Shown here: piece after piece, positions 42,559 to 51,965 of the stretch
How the letters are laid out: the number at the start of each line of letters is the position of its first letter
Numbering within the stretch: position 1 is the first letter of the stretch
Origin: Bacteroidales bacterium
Lineage (GTDB): Bacteria > Bacteroidota > Bacteroidia > Bacteroidales > UBA932
DNA length: 64,000 nt
Assembly (NCBI GenBank): GCA_017617715.1
Contig: JAFZVQ010000067.1
Coordinates: 1 to 64,000 of the forward strand
Direction: 5' to 3'
Notes under the pieces: generated by a model
What the model was told of the DNA's origin: nothing
What the model saw: the letters and a program-made list of their open reading frames with translations, nothing else
Databases searched by the model: none
Made by a program: the position numbers and the translations under genes

Positions 42559-45510
42559 CTACCGGGGGCCGGGACCGCCTCTCATGCCGCCGGGGCCGCC
42601 AGGGCCGCCTCTCATGCCGCCAGGGCCTCTCATCTTGGAGCGGTCGAAGGTGCCGAAGCGCCAGGTCAGGGACAGTATGATATAGCGTCCAAGGGTGTTG
42701 TTGACCACTTCGGAGTGGTAGTTGGAGTTGTCGGAGACGCTCAGGTTCTTGGCCTGTCCGAGTATGTCGTAACCCTTGAGGGCCAGGGTCATCCTCTTCT
42801 TGAAGAGAAGCTTCTGGATTTCCGCATTGAGGATGTGCTCGGGGGTATAGTTCAGGTTGCTGGCGTAGCCGTTGTACCAGTTGAAGTTGTACTCGCTCTT
42901 GAAGGTGATGCCGGGGGCGTCCCAGGTCCAGTTTAGGGTGGCGCGCACCTGGTTGTTGAAGGTGAGCGTGTTTTCCGCTTCCTTGGCGATGGTATACCAG
43001 CTCTTGTTCATGCGGGTGCGGCCGCTCACGCTGACTTCCAGGTCGTCGCTGCGGTAGGTCACGCGCAGGCGCTCGGTGGCGCTGAGGGTGCGGGTGGTAT
43101 TGGTGGTGAACTGGAATTCGTCGTTGTTGTAGGCCTGGAGGAAGCCGGCATAGTCCATGTCGCCCTTTTCGGCATCATAATATTTGGGTATCATGGCCGA
43201 GACTTCGGTGCCGCCCACGAAGGAGGACGACTTGTTGTAACCTACGCGGGACATGTTGCCCAGGGAGAACCCGGACTGCCCGAGCGGGATGTTGGCGAAC
43301 ATGTTCATGTTGGCGTTGAAGGAGTCGGGGCCGTTGAAAGGCATGGAATACTGGGCTCCGTTGCCGCCGTACCAGATGGCGTTCACAATGGGATCCTGCG
43401 TATAGCTGCCGTCGAAACGCACGTTCACGGACGTGAATTTCCGTCTGTTGGAATACCTGTACTCACCGCGCAGGCTATGGCTGAAATAGGGAGAAAGGTA
43501 TGGATTACCGAAACTGATGTTCAGGGGGTTGGTGTTGTCGGGCACGGGGATCAACTGCGACACGCTCGGCTGCTCGGACGAGCCACGGTAGAACATACGC
43601 ATGTTGGCGTCGTCGCTCATTTCCCACCATAGCATACCCTGAGGGGAATAACGCCAGCGCGTGTCGTCGTAAGGCGTAAGGGCCTTGCCGGCGCGGGTGG
43701 TCTCGTTGTGGGTAGTGACGGGCCTTGCGGAGAATCCGAGCTGGAAACGCACTTTGTCCGTCTGGTACAGGGCATTGGCTCCTATCGTGTGGCTCTTGTT
43801 GACATTGAGCACGTGGCTGGAATAGTAGTCGTCCTTGACGCCGCCCCTGGTCATGTCGTAGGTGTCTTTGTCCGAGGTGGACCTGGCCCAGTTGAATCCG
43901 TAGTTGGCCTCCACGTAGAAGTGGTTGCCGAGGGGTTCGGTGTAGGTGACGCGTCCGAACACGCTGGAACGGTCGCTTCCCTGCTCGACCCGCTGGTCGG
44001 TGACCTGGGTATCTCCCCACTTGCCGCCTTCGAAGCCGCCGGAATACACCGTGGAGTTGTTGCGGCTCTCCATCTCGTTGTTGGAGAAGCTGTAGCGGGA
44101 CATGGCGGTGAGTGTACGGCCGGGAATGCCGAGCCTCTGGCGAAGGAGGAAGAAACCGCTGGTCGTGAGGTTGCGGTTGTCGCCGAGGTTGGTGGTCATG
44201 CCCTGGTTAACCTTCGTAACGGGGTCGCCCTGGAGGTAATCGTAATCGGTCGAATAGTTGCTGCCCTGATTGTAGCTGCCGCCGCCGAAATTGAGCTGGG
44301 GCTCGAAGATTATGGACGTATTCTCAGAGAACTTATGCTCCACGCGCATGCCCACACGATGGCCCCAGGTCCTGGTGTTGTTGGTGCCTTCGGAATCATA
44401 GAGCATGTTGTGGTCTTCCAGGTAGGTGGTCTTCGCGCTGGTCTCCTCGACCATCTTGTCGGTGTGGCTGTAGAGATAGTTGCCGCTGAGGTCCATCTTG
44501 TTGTCGAAGAGGGTCCAGGCGCCGTTCACGCCGCCCATCCAGGACTCGGTGATGCCGTTGTCGTTCCAGTTGCCGCCACGGCCGCCGCCCATTCCGCCGC
44601 CTCCGCCGCGCATGTTGCCCATCATGGAGCCTGCAAGGTCGTTGAAGCCGCGGTTGTTGGTGTTGTTGGCGTTGGCGATGAGGGAAAGCTGCGTCTTGTT
44701 GGTGAACTTGCCCACGAATGCGGCTCCCTGGTAGCGCCAGTCGCCCTCCACTGCCGTGGAAGGAATGTCGTGGCCGCCGCCGGCCATGATATTGCCGAAG
44801 GCGCCCTTCATCATGCCGGGCTTGATGCTCAGGTCGATCACCTGCTCCTCTTCACCGTCGTCGATGCCGGTGAATTCGGCCTGCTCGGACTTCTTCTGGA
44901 TCACCTTGAGCTTGTTGATTATCTTGGCGGGGATATTCTTGGAGGCCAGCTGCGGATCATCCAGGAAGAATGTCTTGCCGTCGATGGTTATCTTGGTGAT
45001 AGTCTGGCCGTTGACGGTTATCGCGCCATCTTCGGACACCTCCACGCCGGGGAGCTTCTTCAGAAGGTCCTCAAGGACGTCGTTGTCGGTGGTCTTGAAG
45101 GAAGAGGCGTTGTACTCTATGGTGTCCTTCTTGATGATGATCGGGTTGCCCACGGCAGACACGGATGCAGCCTCGAGTTGCTGCCTGTCCACTTTCATGC
45201 GGATTTCGCCGAGGTCCTTGACGTCGGGAATCGTCACCGCCTTCTCGAAAGTCTCGTATCCGAGAAGTTCGGCCTTGAAAGTGTAGGTGCCGGCGCGCAC
45301 GCCGGTGAACTCCACCTTGCCTTCGGCATCGCTGAGCAGGTATTTCGCAGGCTTCTGTGCGCCTTCCCTGGTCAGGGACGCCGTCGCAAACCCCACAGGC
45401 TCGCCGTTGGATTCGTCAATCAACACCGCAGTCAGGCGGTTCTGAGCGTAAATGCCGGTGCCAAGGAGCAGCGCTCCCACAAGACACACTATTCTATACA
45501 ACAATTTCAT
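42559..45510 (-). CDS. TonB-dependent-receptor-like outer membrane beta-barrel protein
   Basis: 983 residues. Signal peptide, CarboxypepD-regulatory-like domain (20-105), a plug-like domain (IIIKKDTIEYNASSFKT, LLKKLPGVEVSEDG, ITKITIDGKTFFLDD) and a long barrel of the outer-membrane family-3 type. Two unusual Gly/Met/Arg-rich segments occur: MRGGGGGMGGGRGGNW near residue 300, and a C-terminal tail of Gly-Pro-Met-Arg units after the barrel. There is no SusD partner, so it is not a classical SusC. It could act in transport or as a surface protein; ligand unknown. It has its own promoter element and terminator. Confidence 0.85.
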   Translation of the reverse strand: MKLLYRIVCLVGALLLGTGIYAQNRLTAVLIDESNGEPVGFATASLTREGAQKPAKYLLSDAEGKVEFTGVRAGTYTFKAELLGYETFEKAVTIPDVKDLGEIRMKVDRQQLEAASVSAVGNPIIIKKDTIEYNASSFKTTDNDVLEDLLKKLPGVEVSEDGAITVNGQTITKITIDGKTFFLDDPQLASKNIPAKIINKLKVIQKKSEQAEFTGIDDGEEEQVIDLSIKPGMMKGAFGNIMAGGGHDIPSTAVEGDWRYQGAAFVGKFTNKTQLSLIANANNTNNRGFNDLAGSMMGNMRGGGGGMGGGRGGNWNDNGITESWMGGVNGAWTLFDNKMDLSGNYLYSHTDKMVEETSAKTTYLEDHNMLYDSEGTNNTRTWGHRVGMRVEHKFSENTSIIFEPQLNFGGGSYNQGSNYSTDYDYLQGDPVTKVNQGMTTNLGDNRNLTTSGFFLLRQRLGIPGRTLTAMSRYSFSNNEMESRNNSTVYSGGFEGGKWGDTQVTDQRVEQGSDRSSVFGRVTYTEPLGNHFYVEANYGFNWARSTSDKDTYDMTRGGVKDDYYSSHVLNVNKSHTIGANALYQTDKVRFQLGFSARPVTTHNETTRAGKALTPYDDTRWRYSPQGMLWWEMSDDANMRMFYRGSSEQPSVSQLIPVPDNTNPLNISFGNPYLSPYFSHSLRGEYRYSNRRKFTSVNVRFDGSYTQDPIVNAIWYGGNGAQYSMPFNGPDSFNANMNMFANIPLGQSGFSLGNMSRVGYNKSSSFVGGTEVSAMIPKYYDAEKGDMDYAGFLQAYNNDEFQFTTNTTRTLSATERLRVTYRSDDLEVSVSGRTRMNKSWYTIAKEAENTLTFNNQVRATLNWTWDAPGITFKSEYNFNWYNGYASNLNYTPEHILNAEIQKLLFKKRMTLALKGYDILGQAKNLSVSDNSNYHSEVVNNTLGRYIILSLTWRFGTFDRSKMRGPGGMRGGPGGPGGMRGGPGPR

Positions 45511-45528
45511 AACTTCTATTAGACGCTA

Positions 45529-45536
45529 CAAATCTA
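45529..45536 (-). promoter_or_regulatory. -7 promoter element for the barrel gene
   Basis: The minus strand reads TAGATTTG, matching TAnnTTTG, 19 bp upstream of the start at 45510. No -33 TTTG at the right distance. Confidence 0.4.
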
Positions 45537-45552
45537 ATAAAGTTTAATGAAA

Positions 45553-46107
45553 TTATTTAATTCTGTCAGGATTATCGGCGAGAAATTTTTCCCAGGAGCT
45601 GGCGGAAGACTTGCCGGCGAGGGGGCTGGACTGCTCGTAGAAGTGGCACATGGCTATCGCGAGGGCATCCGTGGCGTCCAGGTGCCCCGGATCGATGTTG
45701 ATCTTCAACGTCTTCTCCACAATCAGCGCCACCTGCTCCTTTGACGCCGCGCCGTTGCCGCAAATCGCCTGCTTGGCCTTGCGGGGCGCATACTCGAACA
45801 CCTCCGCCCCGGCACGCAGGGCCGCGGTCATGGCGGCACCCTGGGCGCGTCCGAGCTTGAAAATAACCTGCGCGTTGCGGCCATAGAACGGCGACTCTAT
45901 CGCCATCTGGTCCGGCCTGTGCAACTCGCAAAGGGCCGACACCTTGTCGAAGATAATCAGCAGTTTACCATACAGGTCCTTCACCCGCCTGAGGTCGAGC
46001 ACGCCCATGTCCACGAACTGCGGCTTGCCCCCGCTCACACGGATAATCCCGAAACCAAGCAAGTTGGTTCCGGGATCAATTCCGAGTATGGTGCAATCCT
46101 TAATCAA
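45553..46107 (-). CDS. ruvC: Holliday junction resolvase RuvC
   Basis: 184 residues. The acidic catalytic set is visible: Asp in LGIDPGT, Glu in AIESPFYG and the Asp pair in HLDATDALAIA. It cleaves Holliday junctions with RuvAB. Its start overlaps the serS stop by 8 bp, an operon arrangement. The last 15 residues are a Ser-rich, probably disordered tail. Confidence 0.96.
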   Translation of the reverse strand: MIKDCTILGIDPGTNLLGFGIIRVSGGKPQFVDMGVLDLRRVKDLYGKLLIIFDKVSALCELHRPDQMAIESPFYGRNAQVIFKLGRAQGAAMTAALRAGAEVFEYAPRKAKQAICGNGAASKEQVALIVEKTLKINIDPGHLDATDALAIAMCHFYEQSSPLAGKSSASSWEKFLADNPDRIK

Positions 46108-47371
46108 TCTTGTCGAAACCGGTGTAGGGACGCAGGACCTCAGGGATCACGATACCGTCCGGAGTCTGGTTGTCCTCGAGGAGGGCGGCCACGACTCTCG
46201 GAAGGGCGAGCGAACTGCCGTTCAGGGTGTGGGCCAGCTGGGTCTTGCCATCGGCGTCACGGTAGCGGCAGTGCAGGCGGTTGGCCTGGAAGGTCTCGAA
46301 GTTGGACACGCTGCTGATTTCCAGCCAGCGGCCCTGGGCGGCGCTCCACAACTCGAAATCATACGTGATTGCGGAAGTGAAGGACATGTCGCCGCCGCAA
46401 AGGCGGAGGATGCGGTAGCGCAGGCCGAGCTTGTTCACTATGCTCTCCACGTGGGCCACCATCTCATCGAGTGCCTTGTAGCTGTCTTCGGGCTTCTCCA
46501 CGCGCACGATTTCCACCTTGTCGAACTGGTGCAGGCGGTTCAGGCCGCGCACGTCCTTGCCGTAAGAGCCGGCCTCCCTGCGGAAGCAAGGAGTATAGGC
46601 CGTCAGGCGCTGGGGGATCTGGTCGGCGGCGAGGATCACGTCGCGGAAGATATTGGTCACGGGCACTTCGGCAGTCGGAACCATGTAGAAATCATCCACT
46701 TCGGCGTGGTACATCTGGCCCTCCTTGTCGGGAAGCTGGCCGGTGCCGAAACCGGAATCGCGGTTCACCATCACTGGCGGCTCCACTTCCTTGTAGCCGG
46801 CTGCGGTGTTGCAGTCGAGGAAGAAATTGATAAGGGCCCTCTGGAGCTTGGCTCCCTTGCCTTTATAGACGGGGAAACCGGCTCCGGTGATCTTCACTCC
46901 GAGGTCGAAATCGATTATATCGTACTTCTTGGCAAGCTCCCAGTGCGGGAGGGCGCCTTCCGGGAGTTTCACCTCGGGGCCGCCCATCTTCACCACCTCG
47001 TTGTCTTCGGCGCCTGCGCCGGGCTTCACGAGAGGGCAAGGGATGTTGGGCATGAGCACCAGGTTACGCTCCATCTCGGCGGCCGCCTCGTCCATGCGGG
47101 CGAGCAGTTCGCCGGAACGGGCCTTCAGTTCGGCCACTGCGGCCTTGGCCTTCTCGGCCTCCTCGCGCAGGCCCTGCTTCATCAGGGCGCCGATTTCCTC
47201 GGCCTTCTTCTTCTGGCTGGCCAGAATGGCGTCGGATTCGGTCTGCAGGTTGCGGCGGAGGCGGTCCAGTTCGACCACCTTATCGACTATCGGCTGCGCG
47301 TCGAAATTCTTGATTTTCAATTTTTCAACGACTCCCTTGGGGTCGTCGCGAAGCATCTTGAGCGTCAACAT
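46100..47371 (-). CDS. serS: Seryl-tRNA synthetase
   Basis: 423 residues, class II. The N-terminal 100 residues form the long antiparallel coiled-coil that contacts tRNA-Ser. Motif 2 reads CFRREAGSYGKDVRGLNRLH and motif 3 LNGSSLALPRVVAALLEDN. It charges tRNA-Ser. Upstream, 78 bp separate it from rpmA; I see no clear promoter there, so read-through from the ribosomal genes is possible. Confidence 0.97.
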   Translation of the reverse strand: MLTLKMLRDDPKGVVEKLKIKNFDAQPIVDKVVELDRLRRNLQTESDAILASQKKKAEEIGALMKQGLREEAEKAKAAVAELKARSGELLARMDEAAAEMERNLVLMPNIPCPLVKPGAGAEDNEVVKMGGPEVKLPEGALPHWELAKKYDIIDFDLGVKITGAGFPVYKGKGAKLQRALINFFLDCNTAAGYKEVEPPVMVNRDSGFGTGQLPDKEGQMYHAEVDDFYMVPTAEVPVTNIFRDVILAADQIPQRLTAYTPCFRREAGSYGKDVRGLNRLHQFDKVEIVRVEKPEDSYKALDEMVAHVESIVNKLGLRYRILRLCGGDMSFTSAITYDFELWSAAQGRWLEISSVSNFETFQANRLHCRYRDADGKTQLAHTLNGSSLALPRVVAALLEDNQTPDGIVIPEVLRPYTGFDKID

Positions 47372-47449
47372 AGCTATGGAAATTAAAAAAAATGACCCGC
47401 AACCCCGAACTCGAAGTGCAAGTCATTATTTTACATAAAACCTTCGAGA

Positions 47450-47713
47450 TTAGCTCTCAAAAGGGACCACTGACACGTAGGACTTGTCAGTCTTGCGGCA
47501 GCGTGCGAACTTCACAGTACCGTCGATGAGAGCGTAGAGGGTGTGGTCCTTGCCCATGCCAACGTTGGTGGAAGGGTTGTGGACGGTGCCCCTCTGGCGG
47601 ACTATGATATTGCCGGCCTTCACGACCTCGCCGCCGAATTTCTTGAGACCAAGGCGCTTGCTTTGCGACTCACGACCGTTCTTTGAACTGGATTGACCTT
47701 TCTTGTGTGCCAT
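47450..47713 (-). CDS. rpmA: 50S ribosomal protein L27
   Basis: 87 residues. N-terminal [21 protein letters not shown] and [21 protein letters not shown] are the L27 signature. The N-terminus starts directly with the mature form, lacking the cleavable extension of Firmicutes. Five bp after rplU. Confidence 0.97.
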   Translation of the reverse strand: MAHKKGQSSSKNGRESQSKRLGLKKFGGEVVKAGNIIVRQRGTVHNPSTNVGMGKDHTLYALIDGTVKFARCRKTDKSYVSVVPFES

Positions 47714-47718
47714 AATTC

Positions 47719-48030
47719 TTAAGCGATTTCGTTGATTTTAATCTTGGTAAGTTTCTGACGATGGCCGTTGAGCTTCTGGAAGCCCTTGCGGCGGATCTTC
47801 TTGAACACGAGGACCTTGTCGGCCTTCGCATCGTCATCGAGAACGGTAGCCTTCACGACGGCTCCGTCGACATAAGGAGTACCCACCTTGACAGCCTCTC
47901 CGTCAGCGACGAGAAGCACCTTGGTGAAATCCACATCAGCACCCTTGGCATCGGCGAGCCTCTGCACAAAGATTTCGTTGCCAGCCTCTACTTTAAACTG
48001 CTGGCCTGCAATGTCTACGATTGCGTACAT
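47719..48030 (-). CDS. rplU: 50S ribosomal protein L21
   Basis: 103 residues from ATG 48030 ([17 protein letters not shown]); a TTG one codon earlier is less likely. The C-terminal [23 protein letters not shown] is conserved L21. It is the first gene of rplU-rpmA, under a consensus promoter with a structured leader. Confidence 0.97.
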   Translation of the reverse strand: MYAIVDIAGQQFKVEAGNEIFVQRLADAKGADVDFTKVLLVADGEAVKVGTPYVDGAVVKATVLDDDAKADKVLVFKKIRRKGFQKLNGHRQKLTKIKINEIA

Positions 48031-48059
48031 CAAACAAACTTTTAAAATGTTTGGGCCTG

Positions 48060-48083
48060 GAGCGTCTGCCCTTCCGGCAGCTC
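48060..48083 (-). promoter_or_regulatory. Hairpin in the rplU leader
   Basis: On the minus strand GAGC-TGCC pairs with GGCA-GAC-GCTC around a GGAAG loop, within the roughly 75-nt leader between the predicted start site and rplU. It could be an autoregulatory site for a ribosomal protein; there is no T run to make it a terminator. Confidence 0.35.
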
Positions 48084-48114
48084 TTGACGGGCTCTTCGGT
48101 CATAAAACGGACCG

Positions 48115-48145
48115 CAAAGATAGTGATTATTATCTATTTGACAAA
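48115..48145 (-). promoter_or_regulatory. Bacteroidota-type promoter for rplU-rpmA
   Basis: On the minus strand TTTG (48142-48145), a 19-bp spacer and TATCTTTG (48115-48122) match the -33/-7 consensus exactly. The -33 element touches the stop of the upstream ATPase gene. Confidence 0.8.
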
Positions 48146-48146
48146 A

Positions 48147-49298
48147 TTATTTTACTTCGAAATAATATTTCGTGACCCAGTATTCGAAGAGCGGGTCGAG
48201 GAAGCGCGGATTATCCTCCCCGTCGAAGGTCAGGATCTCCTTTTTGCAGAGGGCATCCTTGAGGCGACGGACGTTGGCCGACGAGTTAAGTCCGTATTTA
48301 TGAATCACTTCCGAGCTGCTGAACTTGGTGTGGCCGTCCACCACCGCGCGCAGCAGGCACACCTGGAAGGTGGTCAGGTCCTCCATCGCCGCGCGGAACG
48401 CCGGGGCGTGGATGGCGAGCAGCTGGGAAAGCGCCTCCACCAGCACCGGCTCTGTCATGTATCCCTTTGACAGGGAGTCGCATATAGCGGCGAAGCAGTT
48501 GACGTAGTAGACGTTGTTCTTGAACAGGTTGCAGACCCCCATCATCAGGGCCCTGTCCACCACCTTTCCGCTGGAAAGGAATCCCCTGTTCACGGAATCG
48601 GCGATGTCTTTGGGGTCGATATCCTGAAGCTCAAGCCTCTCCACCTGGCGGTGGAAGAAACGGCGGTGCTCGAAAATCTCCTTCATGGCATTCACCCTGG
48701 AGCCATAGAGCACATAGCATGCGGCCGCCCTGTCCTCCGGTGTCCTGGCCTTGAAGACCTCCTGCATCAGGTTGCACACCCTCTCGCCGTCTTCGGTCAG
48801 CAGCACGTTCTGGAAATCATCGACGCACACGAAAAGCTTCCGGCCGTCCTTGCGCGCGAGAATAAAAGGAAGCCGGAACAGAGCGCGGATGTCGTCGTCA
48901 TCGATGTCCCAGTTGAGCGAAAGGATGCGTCCGGTGGCCTGGAACACCTGCTCGTCAAACACGAAATGGGTGCCCGGAAGGCACTCCGGCACAAGGGCGG
49001 CGAAATCCTGGGGCGTGACGCCGTAGAGCCGCAGGACCTCAGTGCCCACAAGCGAGCAAAGGTCCGCTATAGTCCTGACACTCAGCAGGGATACGTTGGC
49101 GATACGGAACTGGCTGCTGGACAGCTTCATGTTGAAGAACACCTGCTGAAGCACCGAATCCTTGCCCGCCTTCGGAGGCTCGTACATCACCACGTTCTCC
49201 CCCTCCCGCAGCAGATTCGTCAGTATGGTGACCTCCGTCTTCCGGCCCACGAAATACCTGCCCGTGACGGGCTTATTATAAATGAAAGGAGTGTCCAT
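48147..49298 (-). CDS. AAA-type ATP-binding protein of unknown function
   Basis: 383 residues from Met at 49298, at PFIYNKPVTGRYFVGRKTE. This N-terminus and the layout match the archaeal-ATPase-like proteins common in Bacteroidales. The Walker A segment is degenerate (YEPPKAGKDSV, with Pro for the first Gly), while Walker B reads KLFVCVDDFQ. The C-terminal 100 residues look like a winged-helix domain (FSSSEVIHKYGLNSSANVRRL). Role unknown; STAND-type regulators are one possibility. Confidence 0.7.
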   Translation of the reverse strand: MDTPFIYNKPVTGRYFVGRKTEVTILTNLLREGENVVMYEPPKAGKDSVLQQVFFNMKLSSSQFRIANVSLLSVRTIADLCSLVGTEVLRLYGVTPQDFAALVPECLPGTHFVFDEQVFQATGRILSLNWDIDDDDIRALFRLPFILARKDGRKLFVCVDDFQNVLLTEDGERVCNLMQEVFKARTPEDRAAACYVLYGSRVNAMKEIFEHRRFFHRQVERLELQDIDPKDIADSVNRGFLSSGKVVDRALMMGVCNLFKNNVYYVNCFAAICDSLSKGYMTEPVLVEALSQLLAIHAPAFRAAMEDLTTFQVCLLRAVVDGHTKFSSSEVIHKYGLNSSANVRRLKDALCKKEILTFDGEDNPRFLDPLFEYWVTKYYFEVK

Positions 49299-49375
49299 AA
49301 CAAAATTGTTTCGCAAAGATGGCAAAGATTTCAATAACAAACAAATCATTTCTTTTCATTTTCAATGAAAAATCC

Positions 49376-49383
49376 TACATTTG
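49376..49383 (+). promoter_or_regulatory. -7 promoter element for the peptide/fimbrillin-like operon
   Basis: TACATTTG matches TAnnTTTG, 23 bp before the ATG of the 40-residue peptide. The -33 position offers only TTTC. It places the peptide as first gene of the long surface operon. Confidence 0.5.
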
Positions 49384-49406
49384 TGGAACGGTTAGTTCCA
49401 ATTGCT

Positions 49407-49529
49407 ATGATTCACTACATTAAACCAGACGCCTTTGAGCTTGAGGCGGCGATGGCAGAATTGCTCTGCGACAGTTTCGGAAGTTCCACAGCGGAGGATT
49501 TCACCCAATCCGACCCGATTGTATGGTAG
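49407..49529 (+). CDS. Short conserved-motif peptide, first gene of surface operon
   Basis: A 40-residue ORF (ATG 49407, TAG 49527-49529). Reasons to think it real: a promoter element just upstream, a start 24 bp downstream of it, a strong AGGAGG site overlapping its stop that serves the next gene, and a gapless match to the peptide at 63305-63442. Shared residues are Tyr4, Pro7, Glu13, then LCDS at 20-23 (Cys exactly 14 after Pro), an acidic-aromatic AEDF at 29-32 and a C-terminal Trp40. No signal peptide or lipobox. It lies 12 nt before a fimbrillin-like lipoprotein gene. Function unknown; possibilities are a secreted modified peptide, a leader peptide controlling translation, or an assembly partner of the lipoprotein. 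Confidence 0.65.
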   Translation: MIHYIKPDAFELEAAMAELLCDSFGSSTAEDFTQSDPIVW

Positions 49530-49533
49530 GAGG
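49528..49533 (+). promoter_or_regulatory. Strong Shine-Dalgarno overlapping the peptide stop
   Basis: AGGAGG, unusually strong for this phylum, starts inside the TAG stop of the 40-residue peptide and lies 8 nt before the ATG of the fimbrillin-like gene. Ribosomes finishing the peptide would uncover or occupy this site, so coupling is likely. Confidence 0.6.
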
Positions 49534-49541
49534 ACAAGACG

Positions 49542-51965
49542 ATGAAAAAGCTGATAATCATACTCCTGGCATTCCTCGCCGCGGCCTGCGCCAAGGAGCA
49601 GTTCCAGCCCCTTGAAAGCGGCTCATCCCAAAAACTCCGTTTCGAAGCGACCACGGAAGGCACCAAAGCCTGCCTCACCGACGAGTACAAAATCCTCTGG
49701 GAGGCCGGCAAGGACGCCATATCCCTCTTCGCCAAGACCGACAACTGCCGTTTCGAGACCACGACCACCGGCACCACCGCATGGATCGAGGGCACGATAA
49801 GCCAGGCAAGCACCAACTATTATGCTCTCTACCCCTACGACCCCGATGCGACCAACTCCACCGGCTCCATCACCACCGTCCTCCCCGCAGAGCAGAAAGC
49901 GGTACCGAACCAGTTCAGCAATATCGTGGCCGTGGCGGGCACCAATAACAAAAGCCTGCGTTTCCAGCCCTGCGTGACCCTCGTTGAAGTGGACCTCGCC
50001 ACCGCCGGCGTCCAGTCCATCAGCTTCCGCGGCAACAACAACGAACTGATAGCCGGCACGTTACGCATGACCGCAGGCACCAAGGACGACAACAATCCCA
50101 ACCCCACGGTGATTTCCGGAATGAAGGAAGTCACCATCTCCGACGGAGGCAAGGTACTGGAACCCGGCAAATACTATCTGGCGATAGCACCCCAGGTGTT
50201 CTCCCGCGGCGTCACCATCACGATCAGCGGCGACGGCGGTTCGGCAGAGAAAGTCACCACGAAACCCGTCACCGCGACCCGCTCCAGGCGCCTTCTGGCC
50301 GGCACTTTCGACCTTCCGCTAGTTCCCTCCGACGGTTCCTTCTCGATGAGCTACTCCGACGGCGACACCCGGGGAACGGTTTACCCCGGTGAATCCAAGC
50401 AGATAATCTACTCATACTCGGGCACCAGGAACCTGGAGTACCATATCAACAGCGCCTCCCCCGTCAGCGTCGAATACATACTCGACGGCTCGCCTTCGTC
50501 CGGCAGTGGAGGCAGGCTTGCTGAAGACGTCAGCCTCAGCGGCTCCGTCATCAACCTCCTGCCCTGCAGCGCCAACGGCGGCGACAACGACTACGTGGCA
50601 AGGCTCCGCGGCGCAGCACCGAAGGGTTCCGAAAGCGCCCCCGCGGACCTGTCCGTCGACAACAACACCCTCTTTGGCAACCTGTCCGGAATCAATACGG
50701 CCAACTGTTATGTAGTCACAGCCCCCGGCTGGTATTCCCTGCCGCTCGTCTGGGGCAACGCCATCAAGAACGGCGCTCCAAACACTGCCGCCTACGCCCC
50801 CCCGGTGAGCGGAAGTACCGCCCTGTCGCCGTTCCTCGGGCCTGACGGTATCTCCATCAGCTCCCCCTACATCAACGAATCCTCCGTCAAGGTGGCCGGC
50901 GCCCGCCTGGAATGGGAAGACGCCCTCGGCCTGATCGAAGACGTGCGGCTTGAAGGCTCAGGCGGCAATGACGACAAAATAGTCTTCCGTGTGCCTTCCG
51001 ACAGCATCCGCGAAGGCAACGCGCTCGTCAGCGCCCTCGCCGCCGACGGTTCGGTGGTGTGGAGCTGGCACATATGGGTCAGCGGCGCCACTTCTTCCGA
51101 GTTTGAGTCCGTGAACGTGACCGACAAGTCCTCCCGCACTTACTCCCTGGCCCTTATAAACGTGGGATGGGTGGCCCCTTACTACAACCCCATTGTCTAC
51201 GACAGCCGCAGCACAACCGTGCGCATAACCCAGCAAGGCAGTGGCAAGACATTGGAATTCACCCTGGTGCAGACAGGCGCCACGCTCCCCGCCAACGAGA
51301 CCGGCACCTGCCCCTTCTTCCAGTGGGGTCGCAAAGACCCGTTTGTGGCAGGTAACGGCGAGGTCGTGGAAGACGCCAGCCGCGACTGCCCCAAGAAGAC
51401 ATGGTACACCACTGAGCGCCGCGACACCGTCGGCACCCGCGCCACCCGCCTGGGCAAGGACATAGGCGCCTATATCACGCACCCCACCCACTACAATCTG
51501 GATTCCGGTGGCGACGGCAAATACTCCAACCTCTGGAATGCCACCCAGGCCAAGTTCACGTCCTCCAGCACTGCGGCCGAGAATGCCGCCGACGTGGTGA
51601 AGACCATCTACGACCCCTGTCCGGTCGGCACCTGTATGCCGCCCATCGGATCGATGACCGTTTTCTCCAAGGACAATGCCGACGGAGATTTTAACCTCGG
51701 CTACTCGTTCTTCACTGCGCCCAATAAAACCGGTGATACTGTTTTCTATCCTGCAGTAGGTTCAATGTCCACCAGCAACCTCACGTCCACCAAGGTGTTC
51801 GCATCGATGCGCAATTCCGGCACCGGATTCTCCTATTGGGCCGCCAACGCCAACAACGCCACCAGCGGATTCAATATGAACTGCTACAACAAGGGTGCGG
51901 TCAACACCGGCTATGGCAGCAACCGCCAGTATGTCTATCCAGTACGTCCCGCTATAGAGAAATGA
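49542..51965 (+). CDS. Fimbrillin-like surface lipoprotein with FISUMP-like C-terminus
   Basis: 807 residues. Lipobox AAAC at about residue 17. Residues 30-260 resemble the N-terminal fimbrillin (Mfa-like) domain: EGTKACLTDEYKILWEAGKD, YYALYPYDPDA, then two beta halves. A middle Ig/BACON-like part contains TVRITQQGSGKTLEFTLVQTG. The C-terminal 150 residues (IYDPCPVGTCMPP, FYPAVGSM, QYVYPVRPAIEK) have the layout of the FISUMP/lectin-like module seen at the end of many Bacteroidales surface lipoproteins. It probably forms fimbria-like or adhesive structures. ATGA overlap with the peptidase gene. Confidence 0.75.
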   Translation: MKKLIIILLAFLAAACAKEQFQPLESGSSQKLRFEATTEGTKACLTDEYKILWEAGKDAISLFAKTDNCRFETTTTGTTAWIEGTISQASTNYYALYPYDPDATNSTGSITTVLPAEQKAVPNQFSNIVAVAGTNNKSLRFQPCVTLVEVDLATAGVQSISFRGNNNELIAGTLRMTAGTKDDNNPNPTVISGMKEVTISDGGKVLEPGKYYLAIAPQVFSRGVTITISGDGGSAEKVTTKPVTATRSRRLLAGTFDLPLVPSDGSFSMSYSDGDTRGTVYPGESKQIIYSYSGTRNLEYHINSASPVSVEYILDGSPSSGSGGRLAEDVSLSGSVINLLPCSANGGDNDYVARLRGAAPKGSESAPADLSVDNNTLFGNLSGINTANCYVVTAPGWYSLPLVWGNAIKNGAPNTAAYAPPVSGSTALSPFLGPDGISISSPYINESSVKVAGARLEWEDALGLIEDVRLEGSGGNDDKIVFRVPSDSIREGNALVSALAADGSVVWSWHIWVSGATSSEFESVNVTDKSSRTYSLALINVGWVAPYYNPIVYDSRSTTVRITQQGSGKTLEFTLVQTGATLPANETGTCPFFQWGRKDPFVAGNGEVVEDASRDCPKKTWYTTERRDTVGTRATRLGKDIGAYITHPTHYNLDSGGDGKYSNLWNATQAKFTSSSTAAENAADVVKTIYDPCPVGTCMPPIGSMTVFSKDNADGDFNLGYSFFTAPNKTGDTVFYPAVGSMSTSNLTSTKVFASMRNSGTGFSYWAANANNATSGFNMNCYNKGAVNTGYGSNRQYVYPVRPAIEK

